Counted from the stretch's first letter, positions 42,430 through 51,635 are shown. The stretch is 64,000 bases of DNA from JBMNGO01 sp050949885 (GCA_050949885.1 JBMNGO010000002.1:124001-188000); one strand, 5' to 3'. Notes: generated from the letters alone by a model not told the origin. Translations and numbers: made by a program.

Positions 42430-43392
42430 CTATATCCCCTGCAGCAGGCTTATGGCATCAATTAATTCATCTCTGGTCCGGCATTGATTAATTTGCTGTC
42501 TTAGTTTGGACGCCCCCTTTAGTCCCCTCATATACCAGGAAAAATGCTTGCGCATTTCCCTTACCGCAACTTCTTCCCCTTTAAATTTGCAAACCAGGTC
42601 CAGATGTATAACAGCTGTCATTATCCTTTCCGAACTACTGGGCGGTGGGATACTTTCACCCCTATCCAGCAGCTCTAGGGCCTCCCGGAAAATAAAAGGG
42701 TTCCCCAAAGCCGCCCGCCCGATCATAACAGCGTCACAACCGGTATAGGCTATCATCCTGACAGCATCAAGAGCGGTGTTCACATCCCCGTTACCGATAA
42801 CAGGAATGCTGACCTGTTGTTTAACCGCACGAATGGTATCCCAATCAGCCCTTCCGGAAAAAAATTGGTTGCGGGTGCGGGGGTGGATAGTGATCGCCTG
42901 GACTCCCTCCTGTTCCGCAACTTTAGCCAGTTCCAGGCAGGTTATGCTGTCTTCATCCCATCCCTTTCTCATCTTTACTGTAACCGGAACCTTGACTGCA
43001 TCAACTACCGCCCGGATAAGTTCACGGCAGAAGCCTACATCACGCATTAGAGCTGCCCCTTCCCCGTTTTTGGTAATCTTGGGGGTAGGGCAGCCCATGT
43101 TGATATCTACCATGCTGGCACCCAGCTCTTCCACTATCCTGGCCGCTCTAGCCATGGGCTCAATTTCCGCTCCAAAGATCTGAACTGCCACCGGTGAGTC
43201 TTCATAGCTGAGGTCAGCCAGTTTAAGGGTTTTCTCTTGTTGATAAACCAGTCCTTTGCTGCTAATCATTTCTGAAAAGACCAATCCGCAGCCAAAAGAC
43301 CTGGCCAGAATGCGAAAGGCTTTATCACTGACTCCGGCTAATGGTGCAGCAACAATTCGGTTGGGAATGGGAATATTGCCAATGATGAACAT
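42430..43392 (-). CDS. dusB: tRNA-dihydrouridine synthase B
   Basis: This FMN-dependent enzyme reduces uridines in tRNA D-loops. The 320-residue protein is a TIM barrel followed by a helical domain. Signatures are APLAGVSDKAFR, DINMGCPTPKITKNGEGAAL with the catalytic Cys, VKMRKGWD, TIHPRTRNQ and IGNGDV. The start ATG is behind GGGGG. It lies 2 nt after coaX in the same direction. In Bacillus dusB also lies between folK and lysS. Confidence 0.96.
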   Translation of the reverse strand: MFIIGNIPIPNRIVAAPLAGVSDKAFRILARSFGCGLVFSEMISSKGLVYQQEKTLKLADLSYEDSPVAVQIFGAEIEPMARAARIVEELGASMVDINMGCPTPKITKNGEGAALMRDVGFCRELIRAVVDAVKVPVTVKMRKGWDEDSITCLELAKVAEQEGVQAITIHPRTRNQFFSGRADWDTIRAVKQQVSIPVIGNGDVNTALDAVRMIAYTGCDAVMIGRAALGNPFIFREALELLDRGESIPPPSSSERIMTAVIHLDLVCKFKGEEVAVREMRKHFSWYMRGLKGASKLRQQINQCRTRDELIDAISLLQGI

Positions 43393-43394
43393 AA

Positions 43395-44162
43395 TTACCC
43401 CCGGTTAAGCTCATATATTTTTTGCAAACCCTCCAAGGTAAGAAGTTCATCAACTATATCTATCACATTGGTCTCCCGACAAATAACCCGGGCTAGTCCC
43501 CCGGTGGCAATTACCCGGGGATCACAACCCAGTTCCTTTTTCATGCGATTGATTATTCCTTCCACCTGCCCAACAAAACCGTAAATAATCCCGGATTGAA
43601 TACTTTCCACGGTGTTTTTGCCAATCAGATTCCGCGGTTTTACAAATTCCACCCTAGGAAGTTTAGCCGCCCGGGAAATAAGCGCATCAGTAGAAGTCCT
43701 AATTCCTGGAGCAATGGCTCCTCCTAAATAATCTCCCGTTTCACTTACAACGCAAAAGGTGGTAGCAGTTCCAAAATCAACAATTATTAAAGGTCCGCCG
43801 TATTTATAGAAAGCCGCCACCGCATTTACTACCCGATCTGCGCCAACTTCACGCGGGTTATCGTATTTAATGGCCAGCCCCGTCTTTACTCCTGGTCCCA
43901 CTACCAGCGGCCGGCAGGAGAAGTATTTCTGGCTCATCCACTCCAGTTCCAGCATCAAGGTGGGCACCACCGATGAAACTACCACCGCATCAATATTTTT
44001 CATATCCACCTGTTCATACTCAAACAGGCCTCGCAGGGTAATCCCGTATTCATCACAGGTCCGCATAGTATCAGTCCGGATTCTCCAGTGGGTAACCAGT
44101 TTTCCCCCATCAAATACTCCTATAACCATATTAGTATTGCCCACATCAAAAACGAGAATCAT
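43395..44162 (-). CDS. coaX: Type III pantothenate kinase
   Basis: CoaX phosphorylates pantothenate, the first step to coenzyme A, using a K+-like monovalent cation. The 255-residue ASKHA-fold protein has FDVGNTN (phosphate-1, catalytic Asp), the pantothenate loop GADRVVNAVAAF and DFGTATTFCVV (phosphate-2). It continues the pathway whose product is made by panBCD further along. The ATG is behind AAGGGGG. Neighbours are dusB and a P1-family peptidase. Confidence 0.96.
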   Translation of the reverse strand: MILVFDVGNTNMVIGVFDGGKLVTHWRIRTDTMRTCDEYGITLRGLFEYEQVDMKNIDAVVVSSVVPTLMLELEWMSQKYFSCRPLVVGPGVKTGLAIKYDNPREVGADRVVNAVAAFYKYGGPLIIVDFGTATTFCVVSETGDYLGGAIAPGIRTSTDALISRAAKLPRVEFVKPRNLIGKNTVESIQSGIIYGFVGQVEGIINRMKKELGCDPRVIATGGLARVICRETNVIDIVDELLTLEGLQKIYELNRG

Positions 44163-44177
44163 CTTATACCCCCTTGT

Positions 44178-45131
44178 TTAATCCTTTACGCTCCTATAGC
44201 CTTTTACCGTTTCAGCCGCCAGCACCGCCCTGATTACGGCTCGGGCCAGAACCTCCCCAGCCAGAAACCCTACTATGTTTACATCAGCTTCAATCTCTCC
44301 GGTAGCCAGAGCAAAAACAGTATCTCCGTCAAACATGGTGTGAACCGGTGATATGGTTTTTGCCAGGCCATTATGAGCCATTTGAGCTACCTTGTTGGCT
44401 TGAGCCTTGTCCAGTTTCGCATTACAGGCCACAACGGCAACAGTAGTATTGGTTACATCGTATAGGGGCATATTGGTATATTTTTGTTTCCATACTTCAA
44501 AAGTACCCAGGAACTGGCCCTTATCCCCCCGAGCGCCAGCAATAACCCGGCCGGTAGAGGGTTCTATTACATCGCCGAAAGCATTGACAGCTACCACTGC
44601 ACCTACCGCCAACCCGCTTTCCAGGGTTATGGACCAGGTCCCCAGGCCGCTCTTGGTACAGTACTCATATCCTCTGATTTTGCCCACGGTAGCCCCGGCA
44701 CCAGCTCCATAATTCCCTTCCTTAACGTTTTTCTGGGCATTTTGGCATGCCAAATAACCCATCTTACGATCAGGCCTGGTTTTGTAATCTCCTACATCCA
44801 GGTCATAAATGACCGCGGCAGGGACAATGGGAACTACGGTAGGACCCACAAAGTGCCCGATTCCCCGTTCCTCCAGGAAATCCATAACCCCCCCTGCCGC
44901 ATCCAGGCCAAAAGCGCTGCCGCCGGTCAACAAAACAGCGTGCACCCTATCGATCCTGCACAGAGGGGACAAGAGATTAGTCTCCCTGGTTCCAGGAGCC
45001 CCTCCCCGGACATCAACACCGCACACCGCACCTTCTTTTCCTGTCAAAACTACGGTACAGCCGGTTAAGGCGTCCAGATCCTCAGCACAGCCAACCTTTA
45101 TTCCGTTAACATCAGTAATTGAATGGGCCAT
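44178..45131 (-). CDS. P1-family (DmpA/S58) peptidase or aminopeptidase-like hydrolase
   Basis: The 317-residue protein of the DmpA family is an N-terminal-nucleophile fold that self-cleaves. The start SITDVNGIKVGCAEDLDALT, GGSAFGLDAAGGVM and the region around NTTVAVVACNA are characteristic. The likely cleavage/nucleophile position is Thr229 or Thr230, where DmpA has Ser. Known members cut N-terminal D- or L-amino acids or beta-amino acids; the substrate here is unknown. Its start overlaps the bioY stop by one base, so it is coupled to bioY. Confidence 0.88.
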   Translation of the reverse strand: MAHSITDVNGIKVGCAEDLDALTGCTVVLTGKEGAVCGVDVRGGAPGTRETNLLSPLCRIDRVHAVLLTGGSAFGLDAAGGVMDFLEERGIGHFVGPTVVPIVPAAVIYDLDVGDYKTRPDRKMGYLACQNAQKNVKEGNYGAGAGATVGKIRGYEYCTKSGLGTWSITLESGLAVGAVVAVNAFGDVIEPSTGRVIAGARGDKGQFLGTFEVWKQKYTNMPLYDVTNTTVAVVACNAKLDKAQANKVAQMAHNGLAKTISPVHTMFDGDTVFALATGEIEADVNIVGFLAGEVLARAVIRAVLAAETVKGYRSVKD

Positions 45132-45721
45132 CAGCTATCCTTCCGATAGAAATTATTAGCAACAAGTTCTCTATTAATGTTTAATCTCCTGCTTAATTGC
45201 AGGGCCAGGGAAGCTGCAACAACAACTTTTATCAAGTCAAAGGTAATAAAGGGTATGAGTCCTATTTGTAGGATTTGTACAATATCTAGAGTATTCCCCA
45301 GGTAGAACCTGAGTATTAAATACATATAAGGCAGTCCAATAGCATAATAGGTAATTATTGCCACCAACCCGGCCAAGGTAAAGTTTACCAGGCTTGTCTG
45401 TTTAATTAACTTGGATTGCAGCCATCCGGCTAAAGGAAAACCTAATAGAAAACCGAAACTGGGTATTAAGACATAAGCCGGACCTCCATAAGGCGGAGCT
45501 GAAAAAACCGGCAGGCCCAACAAGCCCAGAAAAAGATAGGCGGTCATACTCAAAAACACCCCCCGGGGTGAAAGCAAACAAGCTGCCAGAAGCATTACCA
45601 GGGGTTGCAGGCTGAAGGGTATGACAAATACCGGCTGAAACATCCTGACTAAAATAGTCAAGACACACATTATGGCAGTAAAAAGAGCTGCTAAAACCAT
45701 TTCTTGAGTAGATATTTTCAT
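45131..45721 (-). CDS. bioY: Biotin transporter BioY (S component)
   Basis: BioY is the substrate-binding membrane subunit of an ECF-type biotin importer. The product has 196 residues and six membrane helices, with the family patterns at the first helix, LGLLGLPVF and GPAYVLIPSFGFLLGFPLAGW. No ECF ATPase genes are adjacent, so shared energising subunits elsewhere or solitary function are likely. The promoter carries a BirA operator. The P1-family peptidase gene is coupled to it and so is probably biotin-responsive too. The ATG is behind AAAGGA. Confidence 0.95.
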   Translation of the reverse strand: MKISTQEMVLAALFTAIMCVLTILVRMFQPVFVIPFSLQPLVMLLAACLLSPRGVFLSMTAYLFLGLLGLPVFSAPPYGGPAYVLIPSFGFLLGFPLAGWLQSKLIKQTSLVNFTLAGLVAIITYYAIGLPYMYLILRFYLGNTLDIVQILQIGLIPFITFDLIKVVVAASLALQLSRRLNINRELVANNFYRKDS

Positions 45722-45746
45722 TAAGCACTATCCTTTCGCTAAAAAA

Positions 45747-45779
45747 TTGTTAACCATAATTATAGCAAAAGGTTAACAG
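45747..45779. promoter_or_regulatory. BirA operator at the bioY promoter
   Basis: TTGTTAACC (45747-45755), 15 nt, GGTTAACAG (45771-45779) fits the known Firmicute BirA site (TTGTTAACC-N14-16-GGTTAACAA) with one mismatch at the end. On the minus strand a TATAAT (45759-45764) lies in its spacer, so a bound biotin-BirA would block the promoter. birA itself is outside the window. Confidence 0.9.
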
Positions 45780-45851
45780 TCTTAACAGAAAAAATAGCCA
45801 TATTGATAAATTAAACCAGGAGTAATAAATACAGGTAAGCAACTTTGCGGG

Positions 45852-46691
45852 TTAATAGGTCTCTTTTATTTTAAAGCTTATATCCAGGCTTTTTACTGAA
45901 TGGGTTAAGGCCCCCATGGAAATGAAATCAACTCCAGTTTTGGCCACTTCCAGGATATTGCATTCGTTTATTCCCCCGGAGGCTTCCAGGAATGCCTGGC
46001 CCTGGGCCAAATCCACCGCGTTCTTTAAGGTTTCCAGATCCATATTATCCAGCAGGATAATATCTGCTCGGGCTTCAATAGCTTCCTCCAATTGATCCAG
46101 ATTTTCCACTTCAATTTCGATTTTGAAGGTATGCGGCACCCTTTGCCGAACTGTAGATACAGCCTTTTGGATGCTGCCCACAGCCTTAATGTGATTATCT
46201 TTTATTAGTATACCATCATATAGGCCAAAGCGATGGTTTCTGGCTCCTCCCACGTTTACCGCATATTTTTCCAGATACCGCAGACCGGGAGTAGTTTTTC
46301 TGGTATCCACCAGTTCAGCCTTGTAATATTTGATGGTCTCTACCAAAGACCTGGTTTTGGTAGCAATCCCAGATAATCTTTGTAAAAAGTTTAGTGCTAC
46401 TCTTTCGCCGGTTAAAAGGACTCTGGTAGGCCCTTTAACCACTGCAATCTCTGACCCACAATCAACCTGATCTCCGTCATCTATGTTGCTTCGGAATTCC
46501 ACCTGATTATCCAGGTTTTTAAATACCCTTTCACAAACCTCAAGGCCTGCAATTATCCCAGAGTCTTTTGCTATAAATATTCCTTTGGCATACTGCTCCT
46601 TTGGAATCAGACTGGCAGTGGTTATATCCGCATGGCCAATATCCTCTTGTAAAGCAGTTCTTACCAGTTCATCCAGCTGCCAAAATGTCAT
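45852..46691 (-). CDS. nadC: Quinolinate phosphoribosyltransferase
   Basis: It converts quinolinate and PRPP to nicotinate mononucleotide. The 279-residue product has the family start region DIGHADITTASLI, LTGERVALNFLQRLSGIATKT, DTRKTTPGLRYLEKYAV and GGARNHRFGLYDGILIKDNH. The active-site barrel ends with LLDNM and EASGGI. ATG 46691 is behind AAAGGTGAT; a longer frame would overlap nadB. It is the last gene of the NAD run. Confidence 0.96.
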   Translation of the reverse strand: MTFWQLDELVRTALQEDIGHADITTASLIPKEQYAKGIFIAKDSGIIAGLEVCERVFKNLDNQVEFRSNIDDGDQVDCGSEIAVVKGPTRVLLTGERVALNFLQRLSGIATKTRSLVETIKYYKAELVDTRKTTPGLRYLEKYAVNVGGARNHRFGLYDGILIKDNHIKAVGSIQKAVSTVRQRVPHTFKIEIEVENLDQLEEAIEARADIILLDNMDLETLKNAVDLAQGQAFLEASGGINECNILEVAKTGVDFISMGALTHSVKSLDISFKIKETY

Positions 46692-46717
46692 ATAATCACC
46701 TTTCTCCATTAGTAGCT

Positions 46718-48319
46718 CTACCAGTTGGCAAAAGCCATATGCCTGACCCAGCGGATATCGTCCCTTTGGGGATAATCGGAGCGAAAATGTCCTCCCCGGC
46801 TCTCTTTCCTCCACAGGGCAGCCTGGATAATAATCCGTGCTGTAGTCAGCATATTTACTACCTCAAAGTAAGTTACGGGATCATCCCCGGGCCCCAACCG
46901 GTTGTATATGGATTCTACCTCGTTATGGGCTCTTTTCAGCCTTTCTTCATTTCTGATTATACCAACATTATCCCACATTATTCCTTGCAAGATACCTTTT
47001 ACCCCTCCCGGATCTAGGCCCTGGGGCGAAGGCGACAGTGTCCAACTATGATCAAAATTATCTATTAAGTCCTTTACCTGGATTTTCCTTCTATATAGAA
47101 TTGACTCTATATTGTCAATTATTCTCTGTCCAAATACAATACCTTCCAAAAGAGAATTGCTGGCCAGCCGGTTGGCTCCATGAACTCCGGTACAGGCTGT
47201 CTCACCTGCTGCGAATAACCCAAAAATTCCCGTTTCGCCGTATGTGTCGGTTTGAATTCCCCCCATGATATAATGAGCTGCGGGCGAAACCGGAACATAA
47301 TCCTTGCTGATATCTATTCCTTTTTCGGCACAGGTACGGCTAATGTTGGGGAATCTCTGTTTGGCGCCTGGAATCTCAGTCATATCCACATATACAAACT
47401 CACTGGCCGTCTTCTCCATCTGGTCCATAATTGCCCGGGATACTACATCCCGGGGTGCCAGTTCCGCCAGGGGATGATAAGCGGGCATAAACCTCTCTCC
47501 CCGGCAGTTGTATAATTTGCCGCCCTCACCTCTGACTGCTTCTGAGATCAGGAATCTTTCGGTTTCGTAACTGAATAAAACAGTGGGATGGAACTGGATA
47601 AACTCCATGTCCGCCAGCTGACAACCGGCCCGGAAACTGGCAGCCATACCGTCACCAGTAGCCACACTGGGATTGGTGGTGTATTTGAATAGCCGGCCGG
47701 CTCCTCCGGTGGCAATTATGGTAGCTTTGGCTATGTATGCTATCAGGGACTTCTCAGTTGAATCATAGACCAGGGCTCCATAACATTCTTTGCGGTTGCA
47801 GTCCCCCAGGATGTCCACCAAGCACTGGTTTTCCAGCACATTAATGTCAGGATTGGCTTCACACCTGTCCACCAGGGCAACCCGAATGGCTTCTCCGGTA
47901 GCATCTGCCGCATGGAGAATGCGGGGTTTGCTATGAGCCCCTTCCCGGGTCAGGGACACCGCCCCATCCTTCATGTCAAACCTGGCTCCCATTTCGATCA
48001 GTTCTCTTACTCTAAAGGGCCCCTCTCTGACCAATACATCCACTGCTTCAATCTTGCATAACCCCGCTCCAGCCTCCAGGGTATCCTCCAAATGCAGAAA
48101 AGGAGAATCCTCCTCATGGACTGCAGCTGCAATCCCTCCCTGGGCCAGGCCGGTATTGGATTCTACAACGGTTTTTTTGGTTAGAACGGTTACCTTGCCA
48201 TAGGCTGAAGCCTTGAGTGCAGTAAAAAGTCCGGCAATTCCCCCTCCAACTACCAGAAAATCCGTAAAAACAACTGGAGTACTATTCTCCAATTTTCCTA
48301 TGTAACGAGTAATTTTCAT
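46718..48319 (-). CDS. nadB: L-aspartate oxidase
   Basis: This FAD enzyme oxidises aspartate to iminoaspartate for NAD synthesis. The 533-residue product has FLVVGGGIAGLFTALKA (FAD-binding), NTGLAQGGIAA, FHPTVLF, EAVRGEGG and GLFAAGETACTGVHGANRLASNSL. It belongs to the succinate dehydrogenase/fumarate reductase flavoprotein family but fits NadB by size and neighbours. ATG 48319 sits behind AGGGGGTG; an ATG-less extension to 48382 gives unrelated residues. A MITE lies between its start and nadA. Confidence 0.96.
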   Translation of the reverse strand: MKITRYIGKLENSTPVVFTDFLVVGGGIAGLFTALKASAYGKVTVLTKKTVVESNTGLAQGGIAAAVHEEDSPFLHLEDTLEAGAGLCKIEAVDVLVREGPFRVRELIEMGARFDMKDGAVSLTREGAHSKPRILHAADATGEAIRVALVDRCEANPDINVLENQCLVDILGDCNRKECYGALVYDSTEKSLIAYIAKATIIATGGAGRLFKYTTNPSVATGDGMAASFRAGCQLADMEFIQFHPTVLFSYETERFLISEAVRGEGGKLYNCRGERFMPAYHPLAELAPRDVVSRAIMDQMEKTASEFVYVDMTEIPGAKQRFPNISRTCAEKGIDISKDYVPVSPAAHYIMGGIQTDTYGETGIFGLFAAGETACTGVHGANRLASNSLLEGIVFGQRIIDNIESILYRRKIQVKDLIDNFDHSWTLSPSPQGLDPGGVKGILQGIMWDNVGIIRNEERLKRAHNEVESIYNRLGPGDDPVTYFEVVNMLTTARIIIQAALWRKESRGGHFRSDYPQRDDIRWVRHMAFANW

Positions 48320-48414
48320 AACCCACCCCCTGTTACACCAGGTCATCCCCAGGTGACGGTTCCACCTTTTGGTTGGCGCCAAGTGTAAATACTACTAAAC
48401 CCACATCTAATAAC

Positions 48415-48605
48415 AGTGTCAGGGTAACCGTCAGCCTGTGTAAAAACTATTTTCCCAAATTTTTTCGCCCTACTTAGGGTTTAATAAGTGGTGTGTTTAG
48501 GGATTAGCCTAAAAACCCTCTGGTTTTTTATAATTTCTCTCCACTTAAGTAAATTAACTTCATAATTCTTTGACTTTTCACACAGTCTGCCGTCCCCCTG
48601 ACACA
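48415..48605 (-). mobile_element. MITE copy 2, inserted between nadA and nadB
   Basis: This ~191-bp non-coding element matches the copy at 37523-37711 in inverse orientation at close to nine of ten positions. The ends read TGTCAGGGTAACCGTCAGCC and, reversed, TGTGTCAGGGGGACGGCAGA, followed on both sides by CTGTGTnAAAA-type sequence. It occupies most of the 297-nt gap 48320-48616 and ends 12 nt from the nadA stop. Clear target-site duplications were not found by eye. Confidence 0.82.
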
Positions 48606-48616
48606 GGGTATTACGG

Positions 48617-49519
48617 CTAAATATCCAGCATCCTCTTAACGGATTGATAGGCCTTTTTCTGAATGTCCACAGGTATTTCGATTTTGTTCTCCAGGGTTGC
48701 CATGGCCTGGGCCAGCTTGGATAGGGAGATTAGTTTCATATCCGGGCATTCAAATTCACCTGGAGCCAGAATAAACTCCTTATCCGGGCATTGTTTTTTT
48801 AGGGAGTATAAAAAGTCCTTTTCCGTACCAATAATAAATCTTTGGCAGGAGCTGTCTTTGACATATTTCAGCATGCCCCCGGTGGAACAGACTTTACTGG
48901 CAACCTGTGTTACTTCTGGGCGGCATTCAGGATGGACAAGCAGCTCAGTGTCTTGGTACTGTTTCATCTGTTCTTCTACTTGGCTGGATCTTAAAGCATC
49001 ATGAACCGGACAGCAACCTTGCCATAGTATCATGTCCCGCCCGGTTTTCTCCTGGACATAGGCTCCCAGGTTCCTGTCGGGGACAAATATTATTGTCTTG
49101 TCTTCAGGAATGGATTGGACGACTTGCACGGCATTAGCGGAGGTACAGCAGATATCACTCTCAGCCTTAACCTCCGCGGATGAATTAACATAACATACTA
49201 CCACTGCATCTGGATGCCGGTCTTTCAACTCTTTTAAATCCCGCGCAGAAATAGTATCTGCCAACGGGCACCCGGCATCCAACTGAGGAAGAATCACCGT
49301 CTTTTCAGGAGAAAGAATCTTAGCGCTTTCTGCCATGAATCTGACCCCGCAGACTACTATTACATCAGCATCAGTATCAGCAGCCTGCCGGGCCATCTGT
49401 AAAGAGTCACCTACGAAGTCAGCCACGTCCTGGATTTCGGGCAATTGGTAATAATGTGCAATTATTATACCGTTTATTTCCCTTTTCCTCTTATTAATTA
49501 ATTCCACCAGGTTTTCCAT
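48617..49519 (-). CDS. nadA: Quinolinate synthase A
   Basis: This [4Fe-4S] enzyme condenses iminoaspartate with dihydroxyacetone phosphate to quinolinate. It has about 300 residues, the usual short form. The three cluster cysteines are present in DAGCPLADT, VHPECRPEV and PGEFECPDM. IIAHYYQLPEIQDVADFVGDS is the family's N-terminal signature. ATG 49519 is 9 nt behind GGAGG; ATG 49525 would be only 3 nt away. It follows panD by about 14 nt. Confidence 0.97.
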   Translation of the reverse strand: MENLVELINKRKREINGIIIAHYYQLPEIQDVADFVGDSLQMARQAADTDADVIVVCGVRFMAESAKILSPEKTVILPQLDAGCPLADTISARDLKELKDRHPDAVVVCYVNSSAEVKAESDICCTSANAVQVVQSIPEDKTIIFVPDRNLGAYVQEKTGRDMILWQGCCPVHDALRSSQVEEQMKQYQDTELLVHPECRPEVTQVASKVCSTGGMLKYVKDSSCQRFIIGTEKDFLYSLKKQCPDKEFILAPGEFECPDMKLISLSKLAQAMATLENKIEIPVDIQKKAYQSVKRMLDI

Positions 49520-49533
49520 GGCCATTCTCCTCC

Positions 49534-49905
49534 TTAATCCAAATTTCCCCCTCTGATTTCCCGGATATTATTGTCCTCATCCATAAATACCACCCTGGGC
49601 TGGAAGTTTTGGCATTTTTCTTCCTCCATTATGGTATAAGTCAGGATTATAATAATATCCCCAATCTCGGCTAGCCGGGCCGCTGCCCCATTTAAACAGC
49701 AAACTTTGGAACCCCGCTCTCCTTCGAGTGCATAAGTCTCAAAACGCTGGCCATTGTTCACATTAACTACAGTTACTTTTTCATTTTCGATAATGTTTGC
49801 TGCCTCCAAGATTTCCTTGTCAATAGTTATACTGCCAATATAATTCAAATTGGCTTCAGTTACAACGGCTCGATGAATTTTTGACTTAAGCATGTACCGA
49901 AGCAT
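49534..49905 (-). CDS. panD: Aspartate 1-decarboxylase
   Basis: PanD makes beta-alanine for pantothenate. The 123-residue proenzyme self-cleaves at Gly24-Ser25 (YIGSITID), turning Ser25 into the pyruvoyl cofactor. The start MLRYMLKSKIHRAVVTEA is typical, and NGAAARL and NVNNGQRFETY are present. It begins 3 nt after panC ends. Confidence 0.97.
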   Translation of the reverse strand: MLRYMLKSKIHRAVVTEANLNYIGSITIDKEILEAANIIENEKVTVVNVNNGQRFETYALEGERGSKVCCLNGAAARLAEIGDIIIILTYTIMEEEKCQNFQPRVVFMDEDNNIREIRGGNLD

Positions 49906-49908
49906 CCT

Positions 49909-50757
49909 CTACACCTCCACCAACATGTTGTCAATCAATCTGGTATTACCAATCTTTACTGCCAAAGCTATAAGCACCTGGCCTTGTATTTCTTCCAAAT
50001 CCGAAAGATCATAGGCATTAGCTATTTCGATGTAATCAACCTTGGCCTGAGGGCATTCGGAAATCATTTCTTGCATCAGGTTCTTGACCTTCTTTATGTC
50101 TCTTTCTCCCTGCTTTATTTGATCCTCGGCCATTTTCAGGGATTTGCTGAGCACTACGGCTTCTTGCCGCTGTGTAGAATCAAGGTAAACATTACGAGAA
50201 CTCATAGCCAAGCCATCTTTTTCTCTAACAATCGGCACTCTAACAATCTTCAAGGGAAAATTCAGTTCTCTCACCATTTTTTCCACAATAGTTACCTGTT
50301 GGGCATCCTTTTGTCCAAAATAGGCCAATTCCGGCTGACAGATATTAAAGAGCTTGGCAACCACCGTGGTAACACCCCTAAAATGACCGGGGCGGGAAGC
50401 TCCGCACATTTTTTGCGTGGCTTCCCCAAATACTTCAACAAAGGTATTGTAACCCGCAGGGTACATTTCTTTAACAGCCGGAGCAAATACTACATCGGCC
50501 TGTTCCTTTTCCAGCAGGGCAGCATCCCTAGTCAAGTCTCTCGGATATTCATCATAGTCCTCTCCCGCTCCAAACTGGATGGGATTTACGAAAACACTGA
50601 CAATAACTGTATCGCAGTCCTTTTTGGCTTGTCTGACCAGGGATAAATGGCCTTCATGTAAAAATCCCATGGTCGGAACCAGCCCAATTTTATTCCCCTG
50701 CTGTTTTTTTTCCCTTACCCATTGTTGCATTTCTTCAACACTTTTTATTATCTGCAT
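49909..50757 (-). CDS. panC: Pantothenate synthetase
   Basis: It joins pantoate and beta-alanine with ATP. The 282-residue product of the nucleotidyltransferase superfamily has LVPTMGFLHEGHLSLVRQAK (HIGH-like motif), SVFVNPIQFGAGEDYDEYPR, FGQKDAQQ and AMSSRNVYLD (KMSKS-like). The start ATG lies behind GGGGAA. It follows panB by 47 nt and runs into panD. Confidence 0.97.
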   Translation of the reverse strand: MQIIKSVEEMQQWVREKKQQGNKIGLVPTMGFLHEGHLSLVRQAKKDCDTVIVSVFVNPIQFGAGEDYDEYPRDLTRDAALLEKEQADVVFAPAVKEMYPAGYNTFVEVFGEATQKMCGASRPGHFRGVTTVVAKLFNICQPELAYFGQKDAQQVTIVEKMVRELNFPLKIVRVPIVREKDGLAMSSRNVYLDSTQRQEAVVLSKSLKMAEDQIKQGERDIKKVKNLMQEMISECPQAKVDYIEIANAYDLSDLEEIQGQVLIALAVKIGNTRLIDNMLVEV

Positions 50758-50804
50758 ATCAATTCCCCATTATATCATGTAATGTTTTTTTGCCAACAAA
50801 ATGT

Positions 50805-51635
50805 TTAATATAGCTTCTGTAAAACCTCTTCTCCCATGGAAAAACAGTGTTCTGGAGCCGGGAAGCTCCCCTGGGTTACTTCAATTTTATAGTCTGTAAC
50901 CGCCTTCATTATCAATGGCTTGAGATCTGCGAATTTTTTTACAAACTTGGGACTGCGCCGGGAATACATTCCCAGCAGATCATGGATAACCAGTACCTGT
51001 CCGTCACAAAAAGGACCCGCTCCTATACCAATGGTAGGAACCGATACTTCTTCGGTAATTTTTTTGGCCAGTTCGGCAGGAACACATTCCATAACAATAG
51101 AGAATGCACCTGCTTTCTCAATTGCCAGAGCATCTTCCAGCAATTTCTTAGCCGTCTGTACATCCTTGCCCTGGACTTTATACCCGCCCAACTGATGTAC
51201 CGATTGGGGGGTTAAGCCTATGTGACCGACAACGGGAATCTGGGCATCAATAATAGCCTTTATGGTATTGACCCTCTCGGTTCCTCCCTCGATCTTCACT
51301 GCCTGGGCTCCGCCTTCCTGAATCAGCCTGCCCGCATTGCGCACCGCTTCTTCCAAGGAAATATGGTAGGATAAAAAAGGCATATCAGCTACCACCATGG
51401 CATTTTGGCATGCCCTGACAACAGCCTTGGTGTGATGAACCATATCATCCATGGTAACGGCCAGGGTATTTTCATAACCCAACATGGTATTGCCAAGGGA
51501 GTCCCCTACCAGGATCATATCGATACCGGCTTCGTCAACTATTGAAGCCATGGAAAAATCATAAGCAGTCAGCATGGTAATTTTTTCATTATTGGCTTTT
51601 TTGGCAGCAAGGCTTGCCGTTGTTACTTTCGCCAT
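50805..51635 (-). CDS. panB: 3-methyl-2-oxobutanoate hydroxymethyltransferase
   Basis: It makes ketopantoate from ketoisovalerate and methylene-tetrahydrofolate. The 276-residue TIM barrel has MLTAYDFSMASIVDEAGID, VGDSLGNTMLGY, HTKAVVRAC, VKIEGG and GAGPFCDGQVLVIHD. ATG 51635 has AGGAGG 7 nt upstream; the longer frame adds six basic residues without support. The folate cofactor link to the preceding fol genes is functional as well as positional. Confidence 0.97.
   Translation of the reverse strand: MAKVTTASLAAKKANNEKITMLTAYDFSMASIVDEAGIDMILVGDSLGNTMLGYENTLAVTMDDMVHHTKAVVRACQNAMVVADMPFLSYHISLEEAVRNAGRLIQEGGAQAVKIEGGTERVNTIKAIIDAQIPVVGHIGLTPQSVHQLGGYKVQGKDVQTAKKLLEDALAIEKAGAFSIVMECVPAELAKKITEEVSVPTIGIGAGPFCDGQVLVIHDLLGMYSRRSPKFVKKFADLKPLIMKAVTDYKIEVTQGSFPAPEHCFSMGEEVLQKLY

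Noticed and set aside
44178..45131. Interpretation of the P1-family peptidase as an arginine-biosynthesis ArgJ
   Set aside because: The N-terminal and NTT-site motifs fit the DmpA family, and no arginine genes are nearby.
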